A program made the position numbers and the translations under genes. From Arthrobacter sp. PAMC 25486 (GTDB lineage Bacteria > Actinomycetota > Actinomycetes > Actinomycetales > Micrococcaceae), in NCBI RefSeq assembly GCF_000785535.1, contig NZ_CP007595.1, forward strand, positions 3,308,439 through 3,372,438: 64,000 nt of DNA, in the 5' to 3' direction. This document shows, piece by piece, positions 36,240 to 45,927 of the stretch. Below the pieces are notes generated by a model. That model made no database searches. It saw nothing but the letters and a program-made list of their open reading frames with translations, and was not told the origin of the DNA. Position 1 is the stretch's first letter. Each line of letters starts with the position of its first letter.

Positions 36240-37245
36240 CATGCGCACGGACACCCCGACCGTCAAGGACGCCGTGATCGACGGCGGCCGGCAGCAACTG
36301 CTGCAGCGGATAGATCCGCGGTCCAAGATGAAGGGTCGACGGCGGACCAAGGCTTTGCGGATAACGCTCGGTTCCGTCGCGACCCTGGGTTTGGCAACGG
36401 CTCTGGTGGCCACCAATGTTGTTGGGCTCGCCGGCTGGCGCGGAGCTTCCACTGCCGAGGCCGCGGAGGTACTCAACCAGGCCGCCGAGATGGCCATTAG
36501 GACTTCAGATCCGGTGGTTGGACCGGGACAGTACTTGAAGATCGACAGCACGAACTTGTGGATGACGAGTTCCAGCGCGCACAATCCTCCTGACGGGGCT
36601 GGCGCTCATGGTGAGGTGGATTGGCTGGACACTGAAACGATGTCAATGTATGTGCCTGCCGATCGTGATCAGGAATGGGTGTGGGAAAGGTCCGGGCGCA
36701 TCCCCACCACCTTTTTTGGCGACGAAGCCAAAGAAGTTGCCTTGAATCAAAAAGAGGAAATGGGGGACACTTCTGCTCTGCTCCGCGGCAAGGGCGGGGC
36801 CTTCTATGATTCGGTAAGTTCATTTCCAGGTGAAAAGGAACTGGCGAACTACTCCCGCGATCCTCGGGAATTACTCAATGGGATATACAAAACTACCTTC
36901 ATCAAGGGACAGTCCATTGATGGTGAAGCCCTGGTCTACATAGCTGACCTGCTAGGAACAGGCATTGTTCCGGCAGATTTGCGGGCGGCATTGTACAAAG
37001 CAGCCGCACTCATTCCCGGGGTGACCATCACTGACAACCAAGCCACGTTGGACGGCCAGACCGGAGTGGCGATTGGCCGGGATGAGGGCGTCTCCGACAT
37101 GCGCCAAGAAATAATTGTTGATCCGGCCACGGGCCAACTGATTGGGGAACGCCGAGTGCTGACCAAGGCCATGGGCTCCATCCCCGCCGGGACAATTGTG
37201 GGCTGGACAACCATTCGCACCACGGTGGTCGATTCGGCACCCTAG
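36214..37245 (+). CDS. CU044_5270-family membrane-anchored protein
   Basis: From ATG at 36214 (AGGAGGCAGATC upstream) the protein has 343 residues: a basic cytosolic N-terminus of about 45 residues (MDDLQLLRDMRTDTPTV), one membrane helix near 50-75 (LRITLGSVATLGLATALVATNVVGLAG) and a large outside domain. It matches the CU044_5270 family that pairs with ECF sigma factors in actinobacteria, and the cytosolic part probably binds the sigma factor. The outside domain could sense ligands or envelope state. It overlaps the sigma gene. Confidence 0.82.
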   Translation: MDDLQLLRDMRTDTPTVKDAVIDGGRQQLLQRIDPRSKMKGRRRTKALRITLGSVATLGLATALVATNVVGLAGWRGASTAEAAEVLNQAAEMAIRTSDPVVGPGQYLKIDSTNLWMTSSSAHNPPDGAGAHGEVDWLDTETMSMYVPADRDQEWVWERSGRIPTTFFGDEAKEVALNQKEEMGDTSALLRGKGGAFYDSVSSFPGEKELANYSRDPRELLNGIYKTTFIKGQSIDGEALVYIADLLGTGIVPADLRAALYKAAALIPGVTITDNQATLDGQTGVAIGRDEGVSDMRQEIIVDPATGQLIGERRVLTKAMGSIPAGTIVGWTTIRTTVVDSAP

Positions 37246-37402
37246 CCAGCACCGACGCTGTGTGAATGGCAGCGCGTGCGAATAACAAAAGACTTGCTGG
37301 TGCGGTTGGCTCAACGAACGGGGCAAACCGCGCCAGCTGCTTGCGTTAAAGCGTTCTCCCATAGGATTGGAGCCACGCAGACGGCATGGAGGCAACAAAC
37401 GC

Positions 37403-38053
37403 ATGGCAAAGAATGGCGACACGGAGTTGTGGGCACTGGCTCATGCCGAGCGCGCCGCGCTCGCGGAGGACCTGTCCGGACTCGCAACCGAGCAATGGCA
37501 CCAAGCCACCCTCTGCCGGGAGTGGAACGTTGAGCAGGTGGTGGCGCACCTGACCGCGGCGGCCAGCATTGGCCAGTTACGTTGGATCCGCAGCATGCTT
37601 GGCGCCCGGTTCCGCCCCGATGTGCACAATTTCCGGCGCCTGAATGAACAGATGGGTGCCACGCCAGCCGAAACCCTGACGCGGTTCCGGGCCATCATCA
37701 CCAGTACCACCGCACCGACAGCAGATACTGCGGCCTACCTAGGGGAAGTTGTGGTGCACGCCCAGGACATCCGCCGCCCGTTGGGCCTAGCTGGCGCGCC
37801 CAGCATTGATGCGCTTACACCGGTCGCGGAATTCTTCGCAAGCCGCAACTTCGCCGTTTCCAGCAAGTCGAACGCCGCAGGACTCCGGCTCCAGGCAGAC
37901 GACGGGCGGTTCGCATTCGGCGAGGGTGCGCTTGTCATTGGGCCGACACTGGCATTGGTCATGGCACTGGCCGGACGCGCCGCCTACCTCGAAGATCTAC
38001 AGGGGCCAGGTGTGCAGGTCCTCCGCTCTCGGCTCGATAAAATCGGAAACTAG
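37403..38053 (+). CDS. Maleylpyruvate isomerase-family mycothiol-dependent protein
   Basis: The 216-residue protein has the MDMPI/DinB-like four-helix bundle N-terminus (ALAHAERAALAEDLSGLATEQWHQATLCREWNVEQVVAHLTA, read in parts), with EVVVHAQDIRRPLG carrying the metal His. The usual ligand triad (His in VAHL, Glu, His in VVHAQD) is present. Such enzymes use mycothiol, the actinobacterial thiol, for isomerisation or transfer. ATG at 37403 is preferred. It converges with nei2 (6-bp gap). Confidence 0.82.
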   Translation: MAKNGDTELWALAHAERAALAEDLSGLATEQWHQATLCREWNVEQVVAHLTAAASIGQLRWIRSMLGARFRPDVHNFRRLNEQMGATPAETLTRFRAIITSTTAPTADTAAYLGEVVVHAQDIRRPLGLAGAPSIDALTPVAEFFASRNFAVSSKSNAAGLRLQADDGRFAFGEGALVIGPTLALVMALAGRAAYLEDLQGPGVQVLRSRLDKIGN

Positions 38054-38059
38054 CAGCGT

Positions 38060-38869
38060 TCATGGCCCAACTTGGCAGCGCGGGCACCAATAAATATCCC
38101 GGGCGGCGCGGGCGGGAAAGGCTGGATCGGCCAGCTTGGCGTGCCGGATGAGCACCCCGCATCGCTTGCACGGCTTTCCGGCCAGGCCGTAGACCCACGA
38201 TGCCGCCTCGCCCCGCGCCGGCCCGCCCGTCGTTGAGCGCTGGGGGCGGTCCTTGTTAACCTCGAGCAGCCGTTTCGCCATCCCCACCATCCGCGGCAGG
38301 TCCGGCACCTGCGCCACCGCCGCAGCGGGGTGAACACGGCTCAGGAAACACAGCTCGTTCCGGTAAATGTTGCCGATCCCTGCGAGATCGCGCTGATCCA
38401 AAAGAGCCAACCCAATCGCCCGATCGGGTTCGGCCAACAGCCTCCGCAGCGCCTCCTCCGCATCCCAGCCCGGCCCCAGCAGATCGGGCCCAAGATGTCC
38501 GACGGCGTCTGCCACCAACGCTTCCGGCAGGACTTCCATCGTGCCCAGCGAAAAGCCCACAGCCGTTGCCAGCCTTGTTTGCAGCACCACCCGGGCGGTA
38601 TAGGCCGGGCGCCGCCACTTTGCTGCCTTGCCGGGCGCCGCCGGGTATATGTCCCAATGCCCGTCCATGGACAGATGTGAATGGATCACCTGCCCGCCCA
38701 CGAACATGAGCAGGTGTTTGCCGCGCGACTCCACACGGGACACCGCCGATCCGCTCAGATCCAGAGTCGCATGCGCAGGAATCCTGAAATCACTCGACGT
38801 CAGAAACTGCCCTTCGAGCACGGCTTGCAGGTCCCGGGCCTGCCGCCAGACGGTGTCGCCCTCAGGCAC
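38060..38869 (-). CDS. nei: Formamidopyrimidine/endonuclease VIII DNA glycosylase (Nei2 type)
   Basis: From GTG at 38869 the protein begins MPEGDTVWRQA, the exact N-terminus of Nei-type enzymes, in which Pro2 is the Schiff-base nucleophile and Glu3 is catalytic. Total length is 269 residues. The helix-two-turn-helix region has LLDQRDLAGIGNIYRNELCFLSRVHP, and the C-terminal zinc finger is C-x2-C...C-x2-C (CKRCG and CPRCQ). The longer open frame upstream of 38869 would destroy the processed N-terminus, which decides the start. It removes oxidised pyrimidines. It is next to lhr on the same strand. Confidence 0.94.
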   Translation of the reverse strand: MPEGDTVWRQARDLQAVLEGQFLTSSDFRIPAHATLDLSGSAVSRVESRGKHLLMFVGGQVIHSHLSMDGHWDIYPAAPGKAAKWRRPAYTARVVLQTRLATAVGFSLGTMEVLPEALVADAVGHLGPDLLGPGWDAEEALRRLLAEPDRAIGLALLDQRDLAGIGNIYRNELCFLSRVHPAAAVAQVPDLPRMVGMAKRLLEVNKDRPQRSTTGGPARGEAASWVYGLAGKPCKRCGVLIRHAKLADPAFPARAARDIYWCPRCQVGP

Positions 38870-39025
38870 GCTGCGCCCGCTGCTGCTCAAAGTCGGAGCC
38901 TGCAAACATCAACGAATCACTCATGTTAGTCAACTTACCCAAAGCCAACGCAGCAATGGCACCTATTTTCGGGGACGCTATCGCAACAAGTGCGACAGCG
39001 TTTGCAGGACATGGCACGTGGTGCA

Positions 39026-39110
39026 GTGAGTGAGCGTTTGACCACAACGGCCCATATGTGAGCGAGCATCGGGGAAAAACGCCCCATATGTGAGCGAGCG
39101 TTTCAGGGGG
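39026..39110. repeat. 32-bp tandem repeat, array D (2.6 units)
   Basis: Units occupy 39026-39057, 39058-39089 and a partial from 39090. The best unit reads GTGAGCGAGCATC then GGGGAAAAACGCCCCATAT. The array ends a few bases before the lhr stop codon (39115-39117), matching how array B abuts its gene. Confidence 0.85.
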
Positions 39111-39114
39111 CGGG

Positions 39115-42100
39115 TCAGGCACGGATCCGCACCCCTCTGGGCGAGCTGTACGCGCCAGCCGCCAGCAGGGCCGCGGCCAGAGGCGTGCCCAGCACGTCAA
39201 GACCGTTGACCTTTTCAATGGCCATCTTGGCGATGGCGCCCCGCCTCACCACCTGGACCAGCGCCGCAGCCGCGAGGGCCACCACTGGCTCATCGTCGCT
39301 GAAGCACAACAGCGTGCGGCCGCCGCGCTCCACATACAGGACCAGTGCGCCGTCGACCATCACCACCAGGGCACCCGCCTTGCGCCCGGGCCGATGCCCG
39401 GAATCCAGCGGCGGCCAGGCCAGGGCCGCGCCGTAAGGATTGGCGGGGTCCGTGGCGGCGAGGGCCAGGGCCTGCGGCGGACGAGGGTTCAGTGAGGCGT
39501 CCTCGCTGAAGGTGCGCAGCCGATCGACCGTGGCCGAGACGGCAAATTGCGCCGCTCCCAGGTGTTCGATGAAATAGCCGCGGCGGCACTTCCCGCTTTC
39601 CTCCAGCCGGGCAAGGACCTTGTACATGAGCCCGAAGCCGCCGGGCAGGCCGTGGTTCATGACGGAACCGCGCGTCACCACCCCGTACCTGTCCAGGAAC
39701 AGCTCGGCAAGGGCATGGCTGCGCAGGGTGGTCTGGGCGCTGTCCGCGGCAGCCTCCGCAACGGGCAGCAGGCTCCATCGGCCCGCACCCATGGGCGGGG
39801 CGCCGCGCTGCACGCCGGCGGCGCGTCCCGGCAGGCGGCCGTAGCGGCCGCTCCTGCCGGGGCGGAGGCGCGAGGGAGGGGCCTTCTGCTTGTGCGCCGT
39901 GTGCCCGCCGGCCAGCAGGGCGCGGACGGGGGCGAAGGTGTCATTGCTGATGCGTCCGGCCCAGAAAAGTTCCCAGAGGGCAGTGATAAGGTCCGAGTCG
40001 GAAGCCACTTGATCCGGCCCGTCCGCGGTCATTTCCCGCAGCTGGTGGAAGAAGTACGCGCCGCCGTTGCCCAAAGCGTCCAAGAGGCGCTGCTGGAATT
40101 CCGTAGGATTAAAATCTGCCGCCGTGCTCAGCGTCAGTTCGGCCGAATCAGCCACATGCAGGCTCAGCCAGCCGTCATTGGAACCGATGGAACCGGCGCC
40201 GGAAACAAGTACCTCACCGGTTGCGGTCAGCTCGTCGAGCATGGCGGGGGAGTAGTCGGCAACACGGGCGGCCAGCACCAGCGGCTCCCACGCCGACGCC
40301 GGAATTGGCACTCCCGCGAGCTGGTCCACCACCGTTAGGACACCATCCAATCCACGCAGCGCAGGGGAGCCGGACGCCGCTGTGACGTGCTGCCAGGCGG
40401 GCAGGAACCGGGCAAAGGCCGCCGCATCAACGGGTTCGACCTCCGCCCGCAGCGCTGCCAGCGACCGGCTGCGCAGCTGCCGGAGAACCTGGACGTCGCA
40501 CCACTCCGAAGCGCCCTCCGTCCGGGCAAAACCGGCCGGTAAAAACTCACCCTCGGTGACGCGCCTGTCCGCTGCCAGCCGGGCCAGCCCTGAATGCACG
40601 ACGGCGACACCCAGTCCCAGCCGCACGGCAACTTCCGCCGCGGTGAAGGGGCCGTGGGTGCGGGCATAGCGGCCGATCAGGTCGCCAAGTGGGTCCGCCA
40701 CGGGTTCGATGAACGCCAGCGGAACACCCATGGGAAGCGGAATACCGAGGGCGTCGCGCAGCCGTGCCGCATCCTCAATGGCGGCGAACCGTTCTTCCCC
40801 AGCCATGTTCACGCACAGTGCGCGGTTGGCGGCAACCAGCTCGGTGAGGTGGGAGGAGGCCGTGGCGCGGTGGGCTGCTTGCTCGTGGGGCCCGGGCCCG
40901 TCACCAGGAGGGTGCGCAGCGGCGGTTTCGACCGTAGTGCCAGACTGATCCGCCGTGGCAGGCGGCAGGCCGGCGTCGTCCGTTTCTTGGTTTGGGGGAG
41001 CGGAGGGAAGCAGTCGCGCGGCAACCTCCTCCACCGTGAGTGGGCCGAGGAGGCGCAGCAAATCCGCCACACCTTCCAGGCCGCGGACGCGCCGGTCGCT
41101 GTCCTTGCCGTTGCCGGCCAAGCGCTGCAGCTGGGATTCGGTAAGTGCGATGACGTCGGGGTCCAGGAGCTCGCGCAGCTCGGCGCGACCCAGCAGCTCG
41201 TCCAGCAGGGCGGGATCCAGGGAAAGGGCTGCCGCGCGGCGCTCGGCGAGCGGGGAGTCGCCCTCGTAGAGGAAGCTGGCCACGTAGCCGAAGAGCAGGG
41301 AGCGGGCGAAGGGGGAGGGCTCGTTGGTGGTGGTTTCCACAATGCGCAGCTCGCGGCGCTCGAGGGCGGCGGCAATGTCCTTCAGTGCGGGGAGGTCGTA
41401 GACGTCCTGCAGGCATTCGCGCACGGTTTCGAGCACGATGGGGAACTGCGGGTACTTCCGGGCCACATCCAGTAGCTGGGCCGAGCGCTGGCGCTGCTGC
41501 CACAGGGGCGAGCGTTTGCCCGGGTTCTGGCGCGGCAGCAGCAGGGCACGGGCGGCGCATTCGCGGAAACGGCTGGCGAACAGGGCCGATCCGCCCACCT
41601 CGGCCGTGACGATCCCGTCCAGCTCTTCGGGGTCGAACATGAACAGCTCGGCACCGGGCGGCTCGTCATCCATGAGGGGCACGCGCAGCACAATGCCGTC
41701 GTCGGAGGCCATGGCGGAACCGTCCAGGCCGTAGCGTTCGTGCAGCCTGGCCGCGACGGCTAGTGCCCACGGGGCGTGGACCGGCATGCCGAAGGGGCTG
41801 TGCAGGACCACGCGCCAGTCGCCGAGCTCGTCGTGAAAGCGTTCCACCATGAGCGTCTTGTCATCGGGGACTTGGGTGGTGGCAGCCTTTTGCTCGTCGA
41901 GGTAGCCGAGCAGGTTGTTGGCCGCCCATTCGTCCAGGCCGGTGGCCGTGCAGCGTGCGAGGGCCTTTTTGCGCGGGGCGGCGCTGACCTCCCTGATGAA
42001 AGCGCCCAGTGCCCGGCCGAGCTCAACTGGCCGCCCGAGGGAGTCTCCCTTCCAGAAGGGCAGCTTGCCGGGTTGGCCAAACGCGGGGGAGACCAGGACC

Positions 42101-44124
42101 CGGTCAAAGGTGATGTCCTCGATTTTCCAGCTCGTGGCGCCGAGGGCAAAGACGTCACCGACGCGGGATTCATAGACCATCTCCTCGTCGAGTTCGCCCA
42201 CACGGCGTCCGCCCTTTGCAGCCTTGCCTGCGTCCGATTCGTCCGAGCCAACGATGAAAACGCCGAACAGGCCGCGGTCCGGGATGGTGCCGCCGGAGGT
42301 GACGGCCAACCGCTGGGCTCCGGGGCGCCCCGTGATGGTGCCGGCACTCCTGTCCCAAATGATGCGCGGGCGCAGCTCGGCGAACTCGTCCGAGGGGTAG
42401 CGTCCGGCGAGCAGGTCCAGTGTGGCGTCAAAGGCCGAGCGTGGCAGGGCGGTGAAGGGGGCGCTGCGCCGCACCGTCTCAAACCACTCATCCACGCCAA
42501 TGGATTCCAGTGCGGTGGCTGCGACGGTTTGCTGGGCGAGGATGTCCAGCGGGTTTGCCGGGATCGAGAGCGGTTCGATCGCCCCGGCCAGCATCCGCTC
42601 CACGGTGACCGCCGCATGCAATAAATCTGCCCGGTGTTTCGGGAACAGCAGGCCCTCTGATATCTCGCCCACCTGGTGCCCGGCGCGGCCGACGCGCTGC
42701 AAGCCGCTGGCCACCGACGGCGGCGACTCCACCTGGATCACCAGGTCCACGGCGCCCATGTCGATGCCCAGTTCCAGACTCGAGGTGGCCACCACCGCAC
42801 GCAGCCGCCCGGACTTGAGATCGTCCTCGATCAGCGCCCGCTGCTCCTTGGACACCGAGCCGTGGTGCGCCTTGGCGAGGACATTCGGTGCGCCAGCAAC
42901 GGCCCCGGCCTGCGCCATCATCTCCGCCGGGAGCCTGGTCGGGGACGGCGCGGCCCGCCACGGTTCAGAGGAGGAGAGTGCGCCGTCGGACGTATCTGCA
43001 ACAGAATTGCCCAGCGCCGCAAGTTCCAGCCGTTCCACGTAAATCTCGTTGAGCCGGCCCGTAAGCCGCTCGGCCAGGCGGCGTGAGTTGGCGAAAATGA
43101 TGGTGGACTTCTTCGCCAGGACGGCGTCCACAATCTTTTCCTCCACATGCGGCCAGATGGAGGCGTTGGGTGCCAGCCCGGAGGCGGGGCCCAGATCGTG
43201 GGCGGCGGCCAGCGCGGGCAGTTCCGTCATGTCGGCGACCGGGACGGTGACGCCCAGGTTCCAGGTCTTGGTGCTGGCCGGGGCCACGATGGTGACGGGA
43301 GCCAAGCCGCCGAGGAAGCGGGCCACGGTGGAGTGCGGCTCGACCGTGGCGGAGAGGCCGATGCGCTGGGCCGGGGTGTCCAACAGGGCGTCGAGACGTT
43401 CCAAGGAGACGGCGAGGTGGGCGCCGCGCTTGGTGCCGGCAACGGCGTGGACCTCGTCGATGATGATGGTGTGCACGTCGGTGAGGGTCTCGCGCGCCTT
43501 CGACGTCAGCATCAAGTACAGGGATTCCGGCGTGGTGATCAGGATGTCCGGCGGGTGGCTGAGCAGGCGGCGGCGTTCATTGGCGGGGGTGTCCCCGGAT
43601 CGTACGCCGACGCTGACATGCGGGGCGTCGAGTCCCAGGCGGGCGGCGGTTTGGGTGATGCCGATCAGGGGTGCGCGCAGGTTTCGTTCGACGTCAACGC
43701 CCAGGGCCTTCAACGGGGAGAGATACAGGACCCGGGTGCCGGACTTCTCCGGGGCGCTTCGTTTCGCGGCGGACGCACGCGCGGTGCCCGTTCCCGAAGC
43801 GCCGTCGCCCCAGGAGCCGTCGTCCGAAGCGCCGATGGGCAATTGGCCTGGATCCGGCGTCGTGCTTGAAGCGGCGGAACTCTCCCTGGCGATGAGGCCG
43901 TCGAGGGCCCAGAGGAAGGCGGCGAGCGTCTTGCCGGAACCTGTGGGCGCCACCACGAGGGAATGGGCGCCGCCGGCGATCGCGGCCCAGGCGCCCGACT
44001 GGGCAGGCGTGGGGGAGCCGAACGCGCCGAGAAACCACTCGCGCGTGGGTGCGGCGAACTGGTTCATGGCCATGTGGGCCGCTGCGGCTGGCGTTGTTCC
44101 TTGCACGGCTCCATCATGCCGCAT
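39115..44124 (-). CDS. lhr: Large ATP-dependent DNA helicase Lhr
   Basis: The protein has about 1669 residues from ATG at 44124 (GTG 44106 or ATG 44073 are alternatives). The superfamily 2 core includes SLVVAPTGSGKTLAAFLWALDG (Walker A), IIIDEVHAVAGTKRGAHL (DEVH box), LSATVEP (motif III), VVATSSLELGIDMGAVDLVIQ and RVGRAGHQVG (motif VI). After it come the winged-helix, beta-barrel and long C-terminal regions found in Lhr of actinobacteria. Lhr moves 3' to 5' on single-stranded DNA in repair. The nei gene directly downstream on the same strand is a common actinobacterial pair, 245 bp apart. Confidence 0.93.
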   Translation of the reverse strand: MRHDGAVQGTTPAAAAHMAMNQFAAPTREWFLGAFGSPTPAQSGAWAAIAGGAHSLVVAPTGSGKTLAAFLWALDGLIARESSAASSTTPDPGQLPIGASDDGSWGDGASGTGTARASAAKRSAPEKSGTRVLYLSPLKALGVDVERNLRAPLIGITQTAARLGLDAPHVSVGVRSGDTPANERRRLLSHPPDILITTPESLYLMLTSKARETLTDVHTIIIDEVHAVAGTKRGAHLAVSLERLDALLDTPAQRIGLSATVEPHSTVARFLGGLAPVTIVAPASTKTWNLGVTVPVADMTELPALAAAHDLGPASGLAPNASIWPHVEEKIVDAVLAKKSTIIFANSRRLAERLTGRLNEIYVERLELAALGNSVADTSDGALSSSEPWRAAPSPTRLPAEMMAQAGAVAGAPNVLAKAHHGSVSKEQRALIEDDLKSGRLRAVVATSSLELGIDMGAVDLVIQVESPPSVASGLQRVGRAGHQVGEISEGLLFPKHRADLLHAAVTVERMLAGAIEPLSIPANPLDILAQQTVAATALESIGVDEWFETVRRSAPFTALPRSAFDATLDLLAGRYPSDEFAELRPRIIWDRSAGTITGRPGAQRLAVTSGGTIPDRGLFGVFIVGSDESDAGKAAKGGRRVGELDEEMVYESRVGDVFALGATSWKIEDITFDRVLVSPAFGQPGKLPFWKGDSLGRPVELGRALGAFIREVSAAPRKKALARCTATGLDEWAANNLLGYLDEQKAATTQVPDDKTLMVERFHDELGDWRVVLHSPFGMPVHAPWALAVAARLHERYGLDGSAMASDDGIVLRVPLMDDEPPGAELFMFDPEELDGIVTAEVGGSALFASRFRECAARALLLPRQNPGKRSPLWQQRQRSAQLLDVARKYPQFPIVLETVRECLQDVYDLPALKDIAAALERRELRIVETTTNEPSPFARSLLFGYVASFLYEGDSPLAERRAAALSLDPALLDELLGRAELRELLDPDVIALTESQLQRLAGNGKDSDRRVRGLEGVADLLRLLGPLTVEEVAARLLPSAPPNQETDDAGLPPATADQSGTTVETAAAHPPGDGPGPHEQAAHRATASSHLTELVAANRALCVNMAGEERFAAIEDAARLRDALGIPLPMGVPLAFIEPVADPLGDLIGRYARTHGPFTAAEVAVRLGLGVAVVHSGLARLAADRRVTEGEFLPAGFARTEGASEWCDVQVLRQLRSRSLAALRAEVEPVDAAAFARFLPAWQHVTAASGSPALRGLDGVLTVVDQLAGVPIPASAWEPLVLAARVADYSPAMLDELTATGEVLVSGAGSIGSNDGWLSLHVADSAELTLSTAADFNPTEFQQRLLDALGNGGAYFFHQLREMTADGPDQVASDSDLITALWELFWAGRISNDTFAPVRALLAGGHTAHKQKAPPSRLRPGRSGRYGRLPGRAAGVQRGAPPMGAGRWSLLPVAEAAADSAQTTLRSHALAELFLDRYGVVTRGSVMNHGLPGGFGLMYKVLARLEESGKCRRGYFIEHLGAAQFAVSATVDRLRTFSEDASLNPRPPQALALAATDPANPYGAALAWPPLDSGHRPGRKAGALVVMVDGALVLYVERGGRTLLCFSDDEPVVALAAAALVQVVRRGAIAKMAIEKVNGLDVLGTPLAAALLAAGAYSSPRGVRIRA

Positions 44125-44309
44125 GGGACCGACATTCTGGACCGAACGGCGTGAATTGCGGCGGCGTGGTGCGAAAGACACCGGCTGCAGTACGAAAGTG
44201 TCAGAGCTACGCGGTAATCTAACGGTAGGAGCGGCAAAGAGTGCCGATGCCGGTCCGCTGCCTGCGGCGCGCGCCGGAGTCTCCGCATTATTTTGGATTG
44301 GTGGGGGCA

Positions 44310-44918
44310 GTGCAGACACGGCATATAGGGAACAACTGGGTTCCAATGCTTGGCTTCTCGCTGCTGTTTCTGTTCGCAGGTGCCATCACCATGGTGGCCG
44401 AACGCGGTCAGGGGGCCGACGCCGGAGTCCTTGCGGTCGGTGCGCTGATCGTTGGCGGGCTGAGTGCGCTCTGGCTGTGGAAGAACCCGTCCTGGTGGGT
44501 TGCCCCTCGAAACCACTACCTATACCTGATCGGCGGCAGCGTTCTGGGCGTTGTGCTGTTTTCCCTAATCCCGTTCCTCAATGGCACGGGCCCGTGGCTG
44601 GTTTTGGGTGCGGCCATCGTTGGTTACGGCTGGTTTGAGCGGTTCAGGCTGCTCATCACCGCCGGTGCCGCCGTCTTTTTTGCCGGGTTCCTGGCCATGC
44701 TCATCCACGCCGACGTGTGGGGCAGCGCGCTGCACCTGGTGACCACGGGCGTGCTGGCATTTACCGCAAACCAGCTTTATGTTCTGCGCAATGGCCGCCG
44801 CCGGGAAGCCCAGGACAGCGACCCAGGCTTCATCGGCTCCTTTGAGGAGTTCGACCCGGCCGAGGCCTTAAAGCCCGAGCTTTGGAGTCGTCCCGGTGAT
44901 CAGCGCAGCGGACGGTGA
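44310..44918 (+). CDS. Membrane protein of unknown function
   Basis: This protein of about 202 residues has six predicted membrane helices (LGFSLLFLFAGAITMV, GVLAVGALIVGGLSALWLW, YLIGGSVLGVVLFSLI, WLVLGAAIVGYGWF, LITAGAAVFFAGFLAML, LHLVTTGVLAFTANQLYVL) and an acidic tail (SDPGFIGSFEEFDPAEALKP). I do not recognise the family. Start is uncertain: GTG 44301, GTG 44310 or ATG 44346; the longer frame overlaps the lhr 5' end on the other strand. It is divergent from lhr. Confidence 0.65.
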   Translation: MQTRHIGNNWVPMLGFSLLFLFAGAITMVAERGQGADAGVLAVGALIVGGLSALWLWKNPSWWVAPRNHYLYLIGGSVLGVVLFSLIPFLNGTGPWLVLGAAIVGYGWFERFRLLITAGAAVFFAGFLAMLIHADVWGSALHLVTTGVLAFTANQLYVLRNGRRREAQDSDPGFIGSFEEFDPAEALKPELWSRPGDQRSGR

Positions 44919-44974
44919 CCTAGCACCGTCCTAAGCCGGACCGGCAACGTTTTGCGGCACGGACGTCCGGGCAG

Positions 44975-45640
44975 TTAGGGCTGGAACGCGCCGATGCTCA
45001 GCAGCTTGATGCCGGCATTGCTGCAGGCTGTCAGGGGGTGCGCGATTTCCAGGTGGTCCTCCGCACCGGGCGGGTATACGAGCACCGCATCCGCCTGTTC
45101 GCGCTGGCAATCCTGGTAGTTGTCGGCCTGCGTGTAGCGCAGGACAGCCGAGGCGCTGGCGCCCGGCACCAGCGTAATGGGCCCGTTTGAGGGGGCCTGT
45201 GCGTTGCGTTCAGCCGGTGCGCCGATGGGGTTGATGCTGCCAGCCTGGACCAGCGACACCCCGGGGTAGCCGTCCAGAATGCAGGCAGTGGAGGTGCTGT
45301 TGCTTAGGACCAGGTTCATGAAGATGCTTCCCGCCGCGCCGCCGCCGTTGCTGTCCAGTGCGCCCGTTAGTGATGCTGCGGTGCACAGCGGTGTTTCCGC
45401 CGGTGTGGCGTTTGCCGTGGACGACGGCGTTGCTCCAGCAGTTGCCGACGGTGCACTGGTGCTGGGGCTGGGCGCCGCAGAGGTGGTTGACGGGGTGCTG
45501 GGCGTCCCGGTGGAGCCGGGGGCCGGTGAATTCTGCGGGCCACAGGCAGCCAGGGAGGCCGCAATTCCCAGTGTTGCTGCGACCGCAAGAACCTTCGGGA
45601 GACGGAACGTGCGGGCGTGGCGGCTCATTCGGGTGTTCAT
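44975..45640 (-). CDS. DUF4232 lipoprotein
   Basis: From ATG at 45640 (AAGTGGAGGC upstream) the protein has 221 residues. A lipoprotein signal peptide ends at LAAC, then a Thr/Ser/Pro/Ala-rich linker of about 50 residues (SAAPSPSTSAPSATAGATPS). The DUF4232 domain follows: LCTAASLTGALDS, FMNLVLSNSTSTACILDGYPGVSLV, PNGPITLVPGASASAVLRYTQADNY-like sequence, and LVYPPGAEDHLEIAHPLTACSNAGIKLLSI. It has four cysteines. It is exported and membrane anchored; function unknown. Confidence 0.88.
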   Translation of the reverse strand: MNTRMSRHARTFRLPKVLAVAATLGIAASLAACGPQNSPAPGSTGTPSTPSTTSAAPSPSTSAPSATAGATPSSTANATPAETPLCTAASLTGALDSNGGGAAGSIFMNLVLSNSTSTACILDGYPGVSLVQAGSINPIGAPAERNAQAPSNGPITLVPGASASAVLRYTQADNYQDCQREQADAVLVYPPGAEDHLEIAHPLTACSNAGIKLLSIGAFQP

Positions 45641-45763
45641 GCCTCCACTTTTCCGCCGATGGCCGCACGAGTCAACCAAGGCTCGCAGCACAACCCCAGC
45701 TGCCTGGACATTTCCCTGGCAAATCCGCCCGTCAAGCACCGCCGTCGCTCTTGCACCGCCCGC

Positions 45764-45817
45764 GAACTCGCAGTTAATGCTCTCCCAGGCGTTCGAGAGC
45801 GCGTTAACTGCGAGTTC
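45764..45817. repeat. Interrupted palindrome
   Basis: GAACTCGCAGTTAA (45764-45777) pairs with TTAACTGCGAGTTC (45804-45817), and the inner GCTCTC/GAGAGC (45779-45784, 45795-45800) pair as well. It sits between the DUF4232 gene and ycnI, both minus strand. Confidence 0.75.
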
Positions 45818-45847
45818 ACGGGTGGTTGGGGCAGGCCCAAAAGCAGT

Positions 45848-45906
45848 GACGCAATTGTTGCAGTGGAAAGCGCTTGCTAGCGGCATGCTGCTGCAACAAC
45901 TGCGTC
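45848..45906. terminator. Palindrome with ACGCAATTGTTG core
   Basis: GACGCAATTGTTGCAG (45848-45863) pairs with CTGCAACAACTGCGTC (45891-45906) with one wobble, across a 27-nt spacer that includes GCATGC. It is 22 bp from the ycnI stop codon. Confidence 0.75.
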
Positions 45907-45927
45907 TCAGATCCACGAAAAGGTTAG

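Noticed and set aside
41776..42624. Long plus-strand open frames inside lhr
   Set aside because: Antisense shadows of a GC-rich gene with clear helicase motifs.
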